From Azospirillum brasilense (lineage in GTDB: Bacteria > Pseudomonadota > Alphaproteobacteria > Azospirillales > Azospirillaceae): 64,000 nt of DNA. Made by a program: the position numbers and the translations under genes. Positions 46,903 through 55,375 of the stretch are shown piece by piece (position 1 is the first letter of the stretch; every line of letters starts with the position of its first letter). Below the pieces are notes generated by a model. That model saw nothing but the letters and a program-made list of their open reading frames with translations, did not search any database and was not told the DNA's origin. Location of the stretch: the NCBI RefSeq assembly GCF_003349955.1, contig NZ_QLKQ01000026.1, positions 1 through 64,000 of the forward strand, given 5' to 3'.

Positions 46903-48366
46903 ATGACCCCCAGGCAAGCCCTCCAGCAGCGCCTCGCCGCCCTGGACGCGCATCTCCGCGCGGAAAACCCGAACCTCCTCCCGGTCATCCCGACCTTCCG
47001 CAATTTCGACCGGGTGCTGGTCCGGCTGGGCCTGCTGGGGCCGCACGAGTCGCTGACCACGCGCATTCCGTGGTGGCCAATGATCGCGGTGCTGGGGACC
47101 TTCTCCGCGGGCAAGTCCACCTTCCTCAACGGCTATCTCGGCGCGCCGCTGCAGAACACCGGCAATCAGGCGGTGGACGACAAGTTCACGGTGATCTGCC
47201 ACGGTCAGGAGACCCGGCGCGAGGCCCTGCCGGGCACCGCGCTGAACGCCGACCCGCGCTTTCCCTTCTACCGGATCGCCGACGAGATCGAGAAGGTCGC
47301 GGCGGGCGAGGGCAAGCGCATCGACAATTACCTGCAGCTCAAGACGCTGTCCGGCGACCGGGCGCGCGGCAAGATCTTCATCGACTCGCCGGGCTTCGAC
47401 GCCGACGACCAGCGCCGCTCGGTGCTGCGGCTGGTCGACCACATCGTCGAGCTGTCCGACCTCGTGCTGGTCTTCTTCGATGGGCGCCACCCGGAGCCGG
47501 GGGCGATGCAGGACACGCTGAAGCATCTGGTCGCGAAGACGGTGGACCGCGCCGACGCGCGCAAGGTCTGCTACATCCTGAACCAGATCGACACCACGGC
47601 GAAGGAGGACAATCTGGAGGCGGTGTTCGGCGCGTGGCAGCGCGCCATCGCCCAGGCCGGCCTGGTGTCGGGCCGCTTCTACGCGCTCTACGACAGCAGA
47701 TCGGCGGTCGCCATCGCCGACGACGCGGTGCGGGCCCGCTACGAGGCGCGACGCGACTCCGACCTCGCCGAACTCCAGGTGCGCATCAACGAGGTGGAGG
47801 TCGCCCGCGCCTACCGCATCGTCGGCATGATCGACAGCCTCGTGAAGGAGCTGAAGGGCGAGATCGTCCCGCAGCTCGCCGCGGCGATGAAGCGCTGGCG
47901 CAAGCTGGTGCTGATCGGCGACGTGGTGTGGCTGGTCCTGCTCGCCCTGCTGTTCGGCGGCATCGCCAGCCTCGCCGGCGGCGACACGGTGTCGGCCTTC
48001 CTGACATGGCTGACCCAGTCGCGGCCGGCCTGGACCGGCGGCTTGCCGGTCGGGGTGCTGGCGGCGCTGGTGGTGCTGGGCGGCCTGTTCGGCGCCGGCC
48101 ATTTCTGGCTGCGCTCCTTCATGGCCAAGCGGGTCGCCCGCAGCCTGCCGGAACGCTACGGCGACGTGGACCTGAACCTGCAGCAGGGCTTCCTGCGCAA
48201 CACCCGCTTCTTCCGCTCGATCTTCCGCAAGAAGCCGGTGGGCTGGAGCGGCGGAGCGGAGAAGCGCATCTTCTCCATCCGCGAGGCGGTGGCGGAGCAT
48301 GTCCAGCGCATCAACGACCTGTTCACCGACCCCGCCGGGCGGCGCAACCGCGCCCCGGCGGAGTGA
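46903..48366 (+). CDS. dynamin-family large GTPase with two C-terminal membrane segments
   Basis: 487 residues. The P-loop GTFSAGKSTFLN (G1), DSPGFDADDQ (G3) and NQID (G4) mark a dynamin/EHD-like GTPase. A helical middle follows, then two membrane segments near 345-370 and 385-405 and a basic tail with RSIFRKKP. Bacterial dynamin-like proteins remodel or protect membranes. ATG 46903 is chosen over ATG 46849 because the protein-like sequence starts at MTPRQALQQRL; neither has a strong ribosome site. Confidence 0.87.
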   Translation: MTPRQALQQRLAALDAHLRAENPNLLPVIPTFRNFDRVLVRLGLLGPHESLTTRIPWWPMIAVLGTFSAGKSTFLNGYLGAPLQNTGNQAVDDKFTVICHGQETRREALPGTALNADPRFPFYRIADEIEKVAAGEGKRIDNYLQLKTLSGDRARGKIFIDSPGFDADDQRRSVLRLVDHIVELSDLVLVFFDGRHPEPGAMQDTLKHLVAKTVDRADARKVCYILNQIDTTAKEDNLEAVFGAWQRAIAQAGLVSGRFYALYDSRSAVAIADDAVRARYEARRDSDLAELQVRINEVEVARAYRIVGMIDSLVKELKGEIVPQLAAAMKRWRKLVLIGDVVWLVLLALLFGGIASLAGGDTVSAFLTWLTQSRPAWTGGLPVGVLAALVVLGGLFGAGHFWLRSFMAKRVARSLPERYGDVDLNLQQGFLRNTRFFRSIFRKKPVGWSGGAEKRIFSIREAVAEHVQRINDLFTDPAGRRNRAPAE

Positions 48367-48401
48367 GCGGGCGGCCGCGGAAGAGGGGCGGGGGCCGGAC
48401 G

Positions 48402-49181
48402 ATGGCGGGGCGGCGGTGCCTTCTGGCCATGCTCCTTCTGCTGGTGGCGGCCGGTCCTGTCCGGGCGGCCCCGCTCGACTCGGCGCCCCTCGGCATGGCC
48501 CTGGACTTGGTCACCGGCAACGACTTCGCCCCCTTCACCGGGGAGGACCTGCCGGAGGGCGGCCTGCTGACCGAGATCGTGCGCCGCGCCTTCGGTGAGG
48601 TCGGGCTGCGTTACGAGGTGCGCTTCATGCCCTGGCGCCGCGGCTACGACGGCGTCCTGGCGGGCAAGTTCCTCGGCACCTTCCCCTATGTCCGCACGGC
48701 GGACCGCGCGATGGAGATGCTGTTCTCCGACCCGCTTCTGGAGGTGCGGCAACTCGTCTACCTGTCCGCCCACGGCGGCATGACCTTCCGCGGGCCGGAG
48801 GATTTCCGCGGCCGCACGGTCTGCGCGCCGGTCGGCTACGCCCTGCCGCCGGAACTGGCGGAACTGGCCGCGGCGGGCGCGCTGACCCGGGAAAGCCCGG
48901 CGGATCTGCCGGCCTGCGTGCGGATGGTCGCCTCGGGCCGGGTGGACGCTTTCGTCATCGACGAGTTCACCGGGCGGAGCGCCGTGGCGAGGGCGATGGT
49001 TGGGGACGAGATCCGCGTCGCCCCCTTGCCCTACGCCCGTGCCGGGCAGCACCTGATTCTCTCGCGTTCGTTGCCGGAGGCGGAGGCCGTCCTGGCCGCC
49101 TTCAACGCCGGATTGAGGAAATTGAAGGACGGCGGCGCCTTCGAGGAGATTCTGCGCCGCCATCTGTCCGCCGCGCCGTGA
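48402..49181 (+). CDS. periplasmic substrate-binding-like protein (SBP family 3)
   Basis: 259 residues: signal peptide (about 1-24, CLLAMLLLLVAAGPVRA) and a bilobed domain with ALDLVTGNDFAPFTGEDLPEGGLLTEIVRRAFGEVG and RFMPWRRGYDGVLAGKFLGTFPYVRTADRAMEM. This variety often stands alone without transporter genes and resembles periplasmic sensors for polar amino acids or similar ligands. It is 35 bases after the GTPase gene and may be in its operon. Confidence 0.84.
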   Translation: MAGRRCLLAMLLLLVAAGPVRAAPLDSAPLGMALDLVTGNDFAPFTGEDLPEGGLLTEIVRRAFGEVGLRYEVRFMPWRRGYDGVLAGKFLGTFPYVRTADRAMEMLFSDPLLEVRQLVYLSAHGGMTFRGPEDFRGRTVCAPVGYALPPELAELAAAGALTRESPADLPACVRMVASGRVDAFVIDEFTGRSAVARAMVGDEIRVAPLPYARAGQHLILSRSLPEAEAVLAAFNAGLRKLKDGGAFEEILRRHLSAAP

Positions 49182-49243
49182 GGCGTTTGGCGCCGAAGGG
49201 GGCAGAACACGCCGAATGGGCGTAACGTTTGCGCCATGCGGCA

Positions 49244-49271
49244 TTGCCAGCGCGACGCAAAGTGCTATAAA
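49244..49271 (+). promoter_or_regulatory. sigma-70-type promoter of aroQ-accB-accC
   Basis: TTGCCA at 49244, a 16-base spacer and TATAAA at 49266, 35 bases before the aroQ start. Confidence 0.6.
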
Positions 49272-49306
49272 CGCGCGGACTCGATCTTGGAAAAGGGGCG
49301 TGGCCC

Positions 49307-49756
49307 GTGGCCATCGACGCTTCCGTTCTGGTCCTGAACGGACCGAACCTGAACATGCTGGGCGTGCGCGAACCGCACATTTATGGCTCCATGACGCTCG
49401 ACGATCTGGAAGGCGCGTGCCAGGAACGCGCCGAACAGCTCGGGCTGGCCATCGACTTCCGGCAGTCGAACCACGAGGGCGAACTCGTTTCCTGGATTCA
49501 GCAGGCGCGGACGGAGCATGACGGCATCGTCATCAACGCCGGCGCCTACAGCCACACCTCCGTCGCCATCATGGACGCGCTGATCCTGTCCGAGCTGCCG
49601 ATCGTCGAGGTGCATCTCTCCAACATCTACAAGCGTGAGGCCATCCGCCACCACTCGCACATTTCCGCGGTGGCCAAGGGGATGATCTGCGGCTTCGGCC
49701 CTCACGGGTATCTGCTGGCGCTGGACGCCATGGCGAATATCCTCGAGCGCGACTAA
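49307..49756 (+). CDS. aroQ: type II 3-dehydroquinate dehydratase
   Basis: 149 residues, standard for AroQ. NGPNLNMLGVREPHIYG carries the catalytic Tyr and Arg, NAGAYSHTSVA and VEVHLSNIYKREAIRHHS complete the active site. It converts 3-dehydroquinate to 3-dehydroshikimate in the shikimate pathway as a dodecamer. A GTG start at 49307 is used, with GGGGCG upstream. accB begins 24 bases downstream, an aroQ-accB-accC order found in many proteobacteria. Confidence 0.95.
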   Translation: MAIDASVLVLNGPNLNMLGVREPHIYGSMTLDDLEGACQERAEQLGLAIDFRQSNHEGELVSWIQQARTEHDGIVINAGAYSHTSVAIMDALILSELPIVEVHLSNIYKREAIRHHSHISAVAKGMICGFGPHGYLLALDAMANILERD

Positions 49757-49779
49757 GGAACACGGGAAAAACGAACACC

Positions 49780-50229
49780 ATGGCAAGCTTCGACATCGAC
49801 GGCGATCTGGTCCGCAAGCTCGCGGATCTCCTGCGTGAGACGGGCTTGAGCGAGATCGAGTTTGCCGAGGGCGAGAAGCGGATCCGCGTCACCCGCCCGA
49901 CGGCCGCCCAGGCGGTGGCCGTGCACGCTCCGGTCGCCGCTCCCGCTCCGGTCGCCGCTGCGGCCGCCGCCCCGGCGGGCAAGCCCGCCAGCCATCCCGG
50001 CGCCGTCACCTCGCCGATGGTCGGCACGGCCTACGCCGCGGCGGAACCGGGCGGCACGCCCTTCGTGCGCGTCGGCGACACGGTGAAGGCCGGCCAGACC
50101 GTCCTCATCATCGAGGCGATGAAGGTCATGAACCCCATCAAGGCCCCGCGGGGCGGCACGGTCGTCGAGATCCTGATCTCCGACAGCCAGCCGGTGGAGT
50201 TCGGCGAAGTCCTTATGATCATCGAGTGA
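49780..50229 (+). CDS. accB: biotin carboxyl carrier protein of acetyl-CoA carboxylase
   Basis: 149 residues: N-terminal helical domain, an Ala/Pro linker (about 45-70) and a biotinyl domain with EAMKVMN, whose Lys is biotinylated. It carries the carboxyl group between AccC and the carboxyltransferase. It is close to accC, which starts 20 bases after its stop. Confidence 0.96.
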   Translation: MASFDIDGDLVRKLADLLRETGLSEIEFAEGEKRIRVTRPTAAQAVAVHAPVAAPAPVAAAAAAPAGKPASHPGAVTSPMVGTAYAAAEPGGTPFVRVGDTVKAGQTVLIIEAMKVMNPIKAPRGGTVVEILISDSQPVEFGEVLMIIE

Positions 50230-50249
50230 GCGGGGATCATCCCTTGGCG

Positions 50250-51593
50250 ATGTTCGAGAAGGTCCTGATCGCGAACCGCGGTGAGATTGCTCTGCGCATC
50301 CACCGCGCCTGCCGCGAAATGGGCATCCAGACCGTGGCGGTGCATTCCACCGCCGACGCCGACGCCATGCACGTCCGCCTCGCGGACGAGAGCGTGTGCA
50401 TCGGCCCCGCGTCGGCCCGCGAAAGCTACCTGAACATTCCGGCGATCCTGTCGGCGGCGTCGATCACCGGGGCGGACGCGATCCATCCCGGCATCGGCTT
50501 CCTGTCGGAGAACGCCCAGTTCGCGGAGATGGTGGAGGAGCACGGCTTCACCTTCATCGGCCCGACCGCGGAGCACATCCGCATCATGGGCGACAAGGTC
50601 ACCGCGAAGAAGACGGTGATGGAGCAGGGGCTGCCCGTGGTCCCCGGTTCCGACGGCCCGGTGCCGACGCTGGAGGAGGCGGAGAAGATCGGTCGCGAGA
50701 CCGGCTATCCGATCCTCATCAAGGCGGCGGCGGGCGGCGGCGGCAAGGGCATGAAGGTCGCCCGCAACCCCGACCAGCTCAAGGAAGCCTACCAGCTCGC
50801 CCGTGGCGAGGCGCGCGCCGCCTTCGGCAACGACGAGGTCTACATCGAGAAGTATCTCGGCAAGCCCCGGCACATCGAGATCCAGCTTCTCGGCGACGAG
50901 CACGGCAACTGCGTGCATTTCGGCGAGCGCGACTGCTCCGTGCAGCGCCGTCACCAGAAGGTCATCGAGGAAGCCCCCTCGCCGGCCCTGAACGCCGAAC
51001 AGCGCGCCTTCATCGGCGATCTGGCGGCCAAGACGGCGGCGGCCATCGGCTACCGCGGCGTCGGCACGATGGAGTTCCTGTTCGAGGACGGGCAGTTCTA
51101 CTTCATCGAGATGAACACCCGCCTGCAGGTCGAGCACACGATCACCGAGATGATCACCGGCATCGACCTGGTGCGCGAGCAGATCCGCGTGGCGACCGGT
51201 GCCCCGCTCGGCTACGGGCAGGCGGACATCCGCTTCCAGGGCCATTCGATCGAGTGCCGCGTGAACGCGGAGCATCCGGAGACCTTCATCCCGTCGCCGG
51301 GGAAGATCGACGGCTACCACGCGCCGGGCGGGCTGGGCGTTCGCGTCGACTCGGCGCTGTACGACGGCTACCGCATCCCGCCGCACTACGACAGCCTGAT
51401 CGCCAAGCTGGTCGTCCACGGCACCACCCGCAACGAGTGCCTGATGCGGCTGCGCCGGACGATCGAGGAGTATGTGATCGGCGGCGTCGACACCACGCTG
51501 CCCCTGCACCAGCGCATCATCGCGCAGCAGGCCTTCATCGACGGCAACTACGACATCCACTGGCTCGAACAGCTGATGGGCATGAAGAAGTAA
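50250..51593 (+). CDS. accC: biotin carboxylase of acetyl-CoA carboxylase
   Basis: 447 residues. MFEKVLIANRGEIALRI is the standard start (ATG 50250; an upstream GTG 50226 adds eight residues). The ATP-grasp domain has KAAAGGGGKGMKVA and FEDGQFYFIEMNTRLQVEHTITE. It carboxylates biotin on AccB using bicarbonate and ATP, the first step of fatty acid synthesis. Confidence 0.96.
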   Translation: MFEKVLIANRGEIALRIHRACREMGIQTVAVHSTADADAMHVRLADESVCIGPASARESYLNIPAILSAASITGADAIHPGIGFLSENAQFAEMVEEHGFTFIGPTAEHIRIMGDKVTAKKTVMEQGLPVVPGSDGPVPTLEEAEKIGRETGYPILIKAAAGGGGKGMKVARNPDQLKEAYQLARGEARAAFGNDEVYIEKYLGKPRHIEIQLLGDEHGNCVHFGERDCSVQRRHQKVIEEAPSPALNAEQRAFIGDLAAKTAAAIGYRGVGTMEFLFEDGQFYFIEMNTRLQVEHTITEMITGIDLVREQIRVATGAPLGYGQADIRFQGHSIECRVNAEHPETFIPSPGKIDGYHAPGGLGVRVDSALYDGYRIPPHYDSLIAKLVVHGTTRNECLMRLRRTIEEYVIGGVDTTLPLHQRIIAQQAFIDGNYDIHWLEQLMGMKK

Positions 51594-51636
51594 GCCGTCG
51601 AACGGTTCGCCGAACGGTTCGCTGAGCGGGTCAATG

Positions 51637-51674
51637 AAAAGAGCCCTTCCTCCCAATGGGGGAAGGGCTCTTTT
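51637..51674 (+). terminator. Rho-independent terminator after accC
   Basis: AAAAGAGCCCTTCC pairs with GGAAGGGCTCTTTT across a TCCCAATGGG loop; T residues follow on both strands. Confidence 0.9.
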
Positions 51675-51710
51675 CGTTTGTGTGAGTGTGGGCTTCTCGG
51701 GTGACAAGGT

Positions 51711-51851
51711 CTTCACGGATTTCACGGACCTGGGCACGGATTTCACGGATTTTTATATCCGTGCCCAGTGCGGGCCTGTTCGATCAGCGCGCGCTGAGCA
51801 AGCCCAAAGACATCCGTGAAATCCGTGCCTAAATCCGCGCAATCCGTGAAG
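51711..51851. repeat. CACGGATTTCACGGAT-type inverted repeat, family B copy 2
   Basis: The left arm has CTTCACGGATTTCACGGAC and GGCACGGATTTCACGGAT; the right arm has ATCCGTGAAATCCGTGCC and AATCCGTGAAG. A loop of about 60 bases holds a further GTGCCC/GGGCAC pairing. The design matches 7166-7284. It lies between convergent accC and the RNase T2 gene. Confidence 0.8.
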
Positions 51852-51882
51852 CCCCTGTTGCCCGCGAGAATTCGACACCCCG

Positions 51883-52536
51883 TCACGGCGCCGCGGTCAG
51901 CAGGGCGTCGCGGCGGCAGCGGTCGACCACCTTGGCGCCGCAGGGCATGAAGGACAGGTCCTTGCTCAGGCACAGTCGCACCTCGGCCACGTCGCGCTTG
52001 GAGCAGACCAGCGCCACCGACTCCGGTTCCAGCCCCGGGTTGGCCTGGACGAACAGGCGTTCCACCTGCGTCGCCGGGATCGACAGGTCGGGTTTCGGGG
52101 CCTGGAGCGCCTCGGGGATCTTGACCTTGGCGAAGGCCTTGCGGACCTGGGAGAAATAGTCGGTGACGGGCAGGCCGCTGCAGGTCCCGTGTTTCGTCCA
52201 TTGGTGCACGATCAGCCCGACGCTGGGCATCACCGGCATGGTGGCGTCCACCACGGCGCGGGGAACCGTGCGGTCGCGGGTGCAGGTGGCCGGGTAGCCG
52301 CCGTTGCTGTATTGCGGCCACAGGCCGTGGACGATGAAGCCGAACTTGCGCTCCACCCCGCACTGGTCGGGATCGGCATCGCCCTGATTCTTGGCGCAGT
52401 GGGTGGGCGACCAGGACAGGCTGAGCACGTAATAGTCGAAGGTGCCGGGCTCCGCCCTGCGCTGCGCCCATGACGCGCCGGTCATTGAGAGAAGCGCAAC
52501 CACCGCGACGGTGATGGCCGACAGAACCGTCTTCAT
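51883..52536 (-). CDS. secreted ribonuclease T2 family protein
   Basis: 217 residues: signal peptide (about 1-24, LLSMTGASWAQ), then the T2 fold. CAS-1 is FIVHGLWPQ (His70); CAS-2 is HQWTKHGTC (His111, Lys115, His116). The second CAS-2 residue is Gln112 where eukaryotic T2 enzymes have Glu. Several cysteines suggest disulfides. It would degrade RNA in the periplasm or outside the cell. Confidence 0.9.
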   Translation of the reverse strand: MKTVLSAITVAVVALLSMTGASWAQRRAEPGTFDYYVLSLSWSPTHCAKNQGDADPDQCGVERKFGFIVHGLWPQYSNGGYPATCTRDRTVPRAVVDATMPVMPSVGLIVHQWTKHGTCSGLPVTDYFSQVRKAFAKVKIPEALQAPKPDLSIPATQVERLFVQANPGLEPESVALVCSKRDVAEVRLCLSKDLSFMPCGAKVVDRCRRDALLTAAP

Positions 52537-52661
52537 GATGGAATTCCTTCCAAGGGAACGCTCTGAAATTGCATACCATGGTGGGGGCGGGCTGTCGCGC
52601 GGAAGTGGTGCGCTGAGATAGCGTTGCTGGGGCGAGGGGGCGAGCGGCTATAGTGTCCGCG

Positions 52662-53303
52662 ATGATCGAACTGTCCGCATCGCTGCTTCTGCGCGCCTAC
52701 GCCGCCGGCATTTTCCCGATGGCGGAGAACGCCGACTCCGAGGAGCTGTATTGGTTCGATCCGGAACGGCGCGGCGTCCTGCCGCTGGAGGACTTTCACG
52801 TCCCGCGCAAGCTGCGCAAGACCGTGCGGCGCGGTCCGTTCGACCTGCGCTTCGACACGGCCTTCCGCGCGGTGATCGAAGCCTGCGCGGAACCGACGCC
52901 GGAGCGACCCAAGACCTGGATCAACGGCGACATCCTGCGGCTCTACACCGAACTGCACGAGCGCGGCTGCGCCCACAGCGTGGAATGCTGGAGCGGCGGC
53001 CACCTCGTCGGCGGCCTCTACGGCGTGGCGCTGGGCGGCGCCTTCTTCGGGGAAAGCATGTTCAGCCGCGTCACCGACGCCAGCAAGGTGGCGCTGGTGC
53101 ATTTGGTCGCCCGGCTGCGGGCGGCGGGCTACACGCTGCTGGACGCGCAATTCGTGACGGAGCATCTGAGCCAGTTCGGCGCCGTGGAGATCCCGCGCTC
53201 CGAGTACCGCCGCCGGTTGGCCGCGGCCCTGGCGGTGCCGACGGACTTCGTCGGCGTCGACCAGCAGGCGGCCGTCACGGCGTTGTTCGGTCCGGGGGGC
53301 TGA
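52662..53303 (+). CDS. aat: leucyl/phenylalanyl-tRNA--protein transferase
   Basis: 213 residues. [34 protein letters not shown] is the family N-terminus; [29 protein letters not shown] and [21 protein letters not shown] complete it. It adds Leu or Phe to N-terminal Lys/Arg, marking proteins for ClpAP by the N-end rule. ATG 52662 is preferred over the GTG at 52653. It is convergent with the DUF2155 gene, a common alphaproteobacterial arrangement. Confidence 0.93.
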   Translation: MIELSASLLLRAYAAGIFPMAENADSEELYWFDPERRGVLPLEDFHVPRKLRKTVRRGPFDLRFDTAFRAVIEACAEPTPERPKTWINGDILRLYTELHERGCAHSVECWSGGHLVGGLYGVALGGAFFGESMFSRVTDASKVALVHLVARLRAAGYTLLDAQFVTEHLSQFGAVEIPRSEYRRRLAAALAVPTDFVGVDQQAAVTALFGPGG

Positions 53304-53324
53304 AGGCGGGGGCCCGGTCTGGGC

Positions 53325-53792
53325 TCAGTCGCCCTCGCAGGACAGCACCCAGACATCGTAGATCGGGTGCTCCATGGCCGACAGGGCGGGGCTGGAGGCG
53401 AACATCCAGCCGCTGAACACCGGCTCGGCCTGCTCGCCGGGCTTGTTCTCGATCACTTCGAGGAAGGCGGCGGTCTCCGGCGTCTCGATCGGCGGGTTCT
53501 CCTTGCAGGCGCGCAGGGTGATGCGCAGGCTGCCGAGCGCCTTGGTCTCGCCGACCGCGATGGTGAAGGTGGAGGTGCGAGCGGTGATCTTGTCCAGCCC
53601 CTGCAGCTTGGCGGCGGGGCGGCTGACCATCTCCTCCGGCACCGGAGCGGCGGCGGCCGGGCCGGTCAGGCTGCTCAGCCCCAGGGCCGGAAGGCAGAGC
53701 AGCGCGGCCGCCAGGGCCGCGCCGCGAACGCGTTTGCCATCGATCGGGCCGATGAGGCTTCTCGGAGTCGTCGTCACTTGGATCGTCGTCAC
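53325..53792 (-). CDS. DUF2155 domain protein, secreted
   Basis: 155 residues. A signal peptide (about 22-48, AALLCLPALGLSSLTGPAAAAP) precedes the DUF2155 core: KITARTSTFTIAVGETKALGSLRITLRACKENPP and FSGWMFASSPALSAMEHPIYDVWVLSC. The family is alphaproteobacterial, of unknown function, and commonly sits beside aat and NDUFA12, as here. Confidence 0.9.
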   Translation of the reverse strand: MTTIQVTTTPRSLIGPIDGKRVRGAALAAALLCLPALGLSSLTGPAAAAPVPEEMVSRPAAKLQGLDKITARTSTFTIAVGETKALGSLRITLRACKENPPIETPETAAFLEVIENKPGEQAEPVFSGWMFASSPALSAMEHPIYDVWVLSCEGD

Positions 53793-53896
53793 TGGGGATC
53801 GCTTCCGTGATGTCGAACGGCGTGGGCCGAAACCCGACAGCCTTCTATCCCGGAAGCGTCTCCCCGTCTACTCCGTGACCGCTTTGTCGAAGCCGC

Positions 53897-54166
53897 TTAC
53901 TGGGTGATGCTGCCGCTGGGGCGGGTGCCGCCGTAGGGAGCGTTGGTGGTGGACGGACCAGCAGTGCCATCCTTCTCCTCGACCTTCTGGGTGGCGGTGC
54001 CGCCCGCGGCGCCGGCGGCCCCGCCGACCACCGCGCCGATCGGCCCGCCGACCACGGCACCCGCCGCAGCCCCGCCCAGGGCGCCGCTGGCGGCCTTCTC
54101 CTCGGTGTTGACGCCGCAGGCGGCGGCGAACAGGGCGAGGCCGAGAACCAGATAACGGGCTTTCAT
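53897..54166 (-). CDS. glycine-zipper lipoprotein-like protein
   Basis: 89 residues: signal ending AAACG (lipobox-like), then a Gly/Ala-rich zipper GALGGAAAGAVVGGPIGAVVGGAAGAAGG and a polar tail. It should be an outer- or inner-membrane lipoprotein; the zipper may insert in a membrane. It has its own EcfG-type promoter, and a terminator separates it from mlaD. AAAGGAG precedes the ATG. Confidence 0.82.
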   Translation of the reverse strand: MKARYLVLGLALFAAACGVNTEEKAASGALGGAAAGAVVGGPIGAVVGGAAGAAGGTATQKVEEKDGTAGPSTTNAPYGGTRPSGSITQ

Positions 54167-54228
54167 CGCGGATCTCCTTTGTGATGGGTCTGGCGTGATG
54201 GGTGTGCCGTGTTGGGTCTGCGGAGAGA

Positions 54229-54254
54229 AACGTCAGCGTGGCCGCGGCTGTTCC
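54229..54254 (-). promoter_or_regulatory. EcfG-type general stress promoter (GGAAC-N17-CGTT)
   Basis: On the minus strand GGAAC (54254-54250), a 17-base spacer and CGTT (54232-54229). This is the full consensus, about 63 bases before the glycine-zipper gene. Confidence 0.68.
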
Positions 54255-54288
54255 GAAGGGGATTGGGAAAAAGTGGATGGCGCAAACG

Positions 54289-54312
54289 AAAAAAGGGGCC
54301 GCGAGGCCCCTT
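54289..54312 (-). terminator. terminator after mlaD
   Basis: On the minus strand GGGGCC-TCGC-GGCCCC is followed by TTTTTT, ending mlaD transcription before the stress promoter. Confidence 0.88.
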
Positions 54313-54337
54313 CGTTCGTCGTTTCCGTGTGCGGCGC

Positions 54338-54823
54338 TTACAGCTTGGGCGGTTCGCCGCCCTCCTGGCCGGGCTTGCTCATGTTCTGCAGCGAGAAGAT
54401 GACCTGCCCCAGGAGCTGCTCGATGCCGGGGGTGCTCTGCGTGTACTCGACGCGACCATCCGGCTTGAGCATGTCTTCTTCGCCACCCGGCTCCAGCGAC
54501 AGGAACTTGCCGCCCAGCAGGCTTTCCGACGCGATGACCGCCGCGGTGTCCTTGGGCAGTTTGATGTCCGGGTGGATCGACATGTGCACGACCGCCTGAT
54601 AGCTCTTCGGGTCGAGCGTCAGTTCGGTGACCGACCCCACCTTCACGCCGCTGATCCGCACGTCCGCCCCGCTCTGCAGGCCGGAAATGCTGGTGAAGTT
54701 GGCGGTGAGGGCGTAGCCGCTCACCTTGCGCAAATCGGCGCTGGTGTAGGCGAAAGCCAGAAAAAAGCCGGCCACGGCGAGGACGACCCCGCCGAGCACG
54801 GTTTCAATCACATTGCGGCGCAT
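54338..54823 (-). CDS. mlaD: MlaD-type substrate-binding protein for lipid transport
   Basis: 161 residues: an N-terminal membrane anchor (about 8-28, ETVLGGVVLAVAGFFLAFAYT) and an MCE domain (ALTANFTSISGLQSGADVRISGVKVGSVTELTLDPKSYQAVVHM), with ESLLGGKFLSLEPGG. In E. coli MlaD moves phospholipids between membranes with MlaFEB, which are not in this window. It follows the NDUFA12 gene by about 30 bases. Confidence 0.92.
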   Translation of the reverse strand: MRRNVIETVLGGVVLAVAGFFLAFAYTSADLRKVSGYALTANFTSISGLQSGADVRISGVKVGSVTELTLDPKSYQAVVHMSIHPDIKLPKDTAAVIASESLLGGKFLSLEPGGEEDMLKPDGRVEYTQSTPGIEQLLGQVIFSLQNMSKPGQEGGEPPKL

Positions 54824-54853
54824 GAGAAATTCCTAAGGGAGCGCGCGGGCGTC

Positions 54854-55246
54854 TCAGCCCGGCGTCCAGGGTTCGTAATCGCCGGTGGCGCGCACGCGCT
54901 GCCCGCCCGCATACTGGTGCCCGGGCGGCCGGTAGGCCTGGAGCGAGCCGGACAGGTTCGGAAGGTGTTCCTTCTGCCACGGCTTGTGGAAGGCGCTGTT
55001 GCCTTCCGGCAGCGGCTCCTTGGTGGTGTGATGCAGCCAGGAATGCCATTCCGGCGGCACCTTGGAGGCATCCGGCTCGCCGGCATAGATCACCCAGCGG
55101 CGTTCCTTGACGCCGGCGATCGCGCTCGGGGAGCGGTAATAGGTGTTGCCGAAGCGGTCGGTGCCGACCTTGTTGCCCCGGCGCCAGGTGACAAACCGGA
55201 TGTGGATGTTCGCCATCCAGGTGATCAGGGAGATCTTCTCGCTCAT
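54854..55246 (-). CDS. NADH:ubiquinone oxidoreductase subunit NDUFA12 family
   Basis: 130 residues: FVTWRRGNKVGTDRFGNTYYRS and KERRWVIYAGEPDASKVPPEWHSWLHHTTKEPLPE are the NDUFA12 (B17.2) signatures, and a Pro-rich C-terminus follows. An accessory subunit of alphaproteobacterial and mitochondrial complex I. ATG 55246 is chosen; ATG 55270 would add eight residues. Confidence 0.93.
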   Translation of the reverse strand: MSEKISLITWMANIHIRFVTWRRGNKVGTDRFGNTYYRSPSAIAGVKERRWVIYAGEPDASKVPPEWHSWLHHTTKEPLPEGNSAFHKPWQKEHLPNLSGSLQAYRPPGHQYAGGQRVRATGDYEPWTPG

Positions 55247-55375
55247 CGTCGCTCGCGGTCGGTAAGCCATTCGGCCGGACGGGCTGGCCGGTTAAACGCG
55301 GGCGGCACTATGACACCCCCGGCCACGCACGTCCACTGACTCCGCAACGTCTTTTCCCGCCTGACGGATTTGCCG

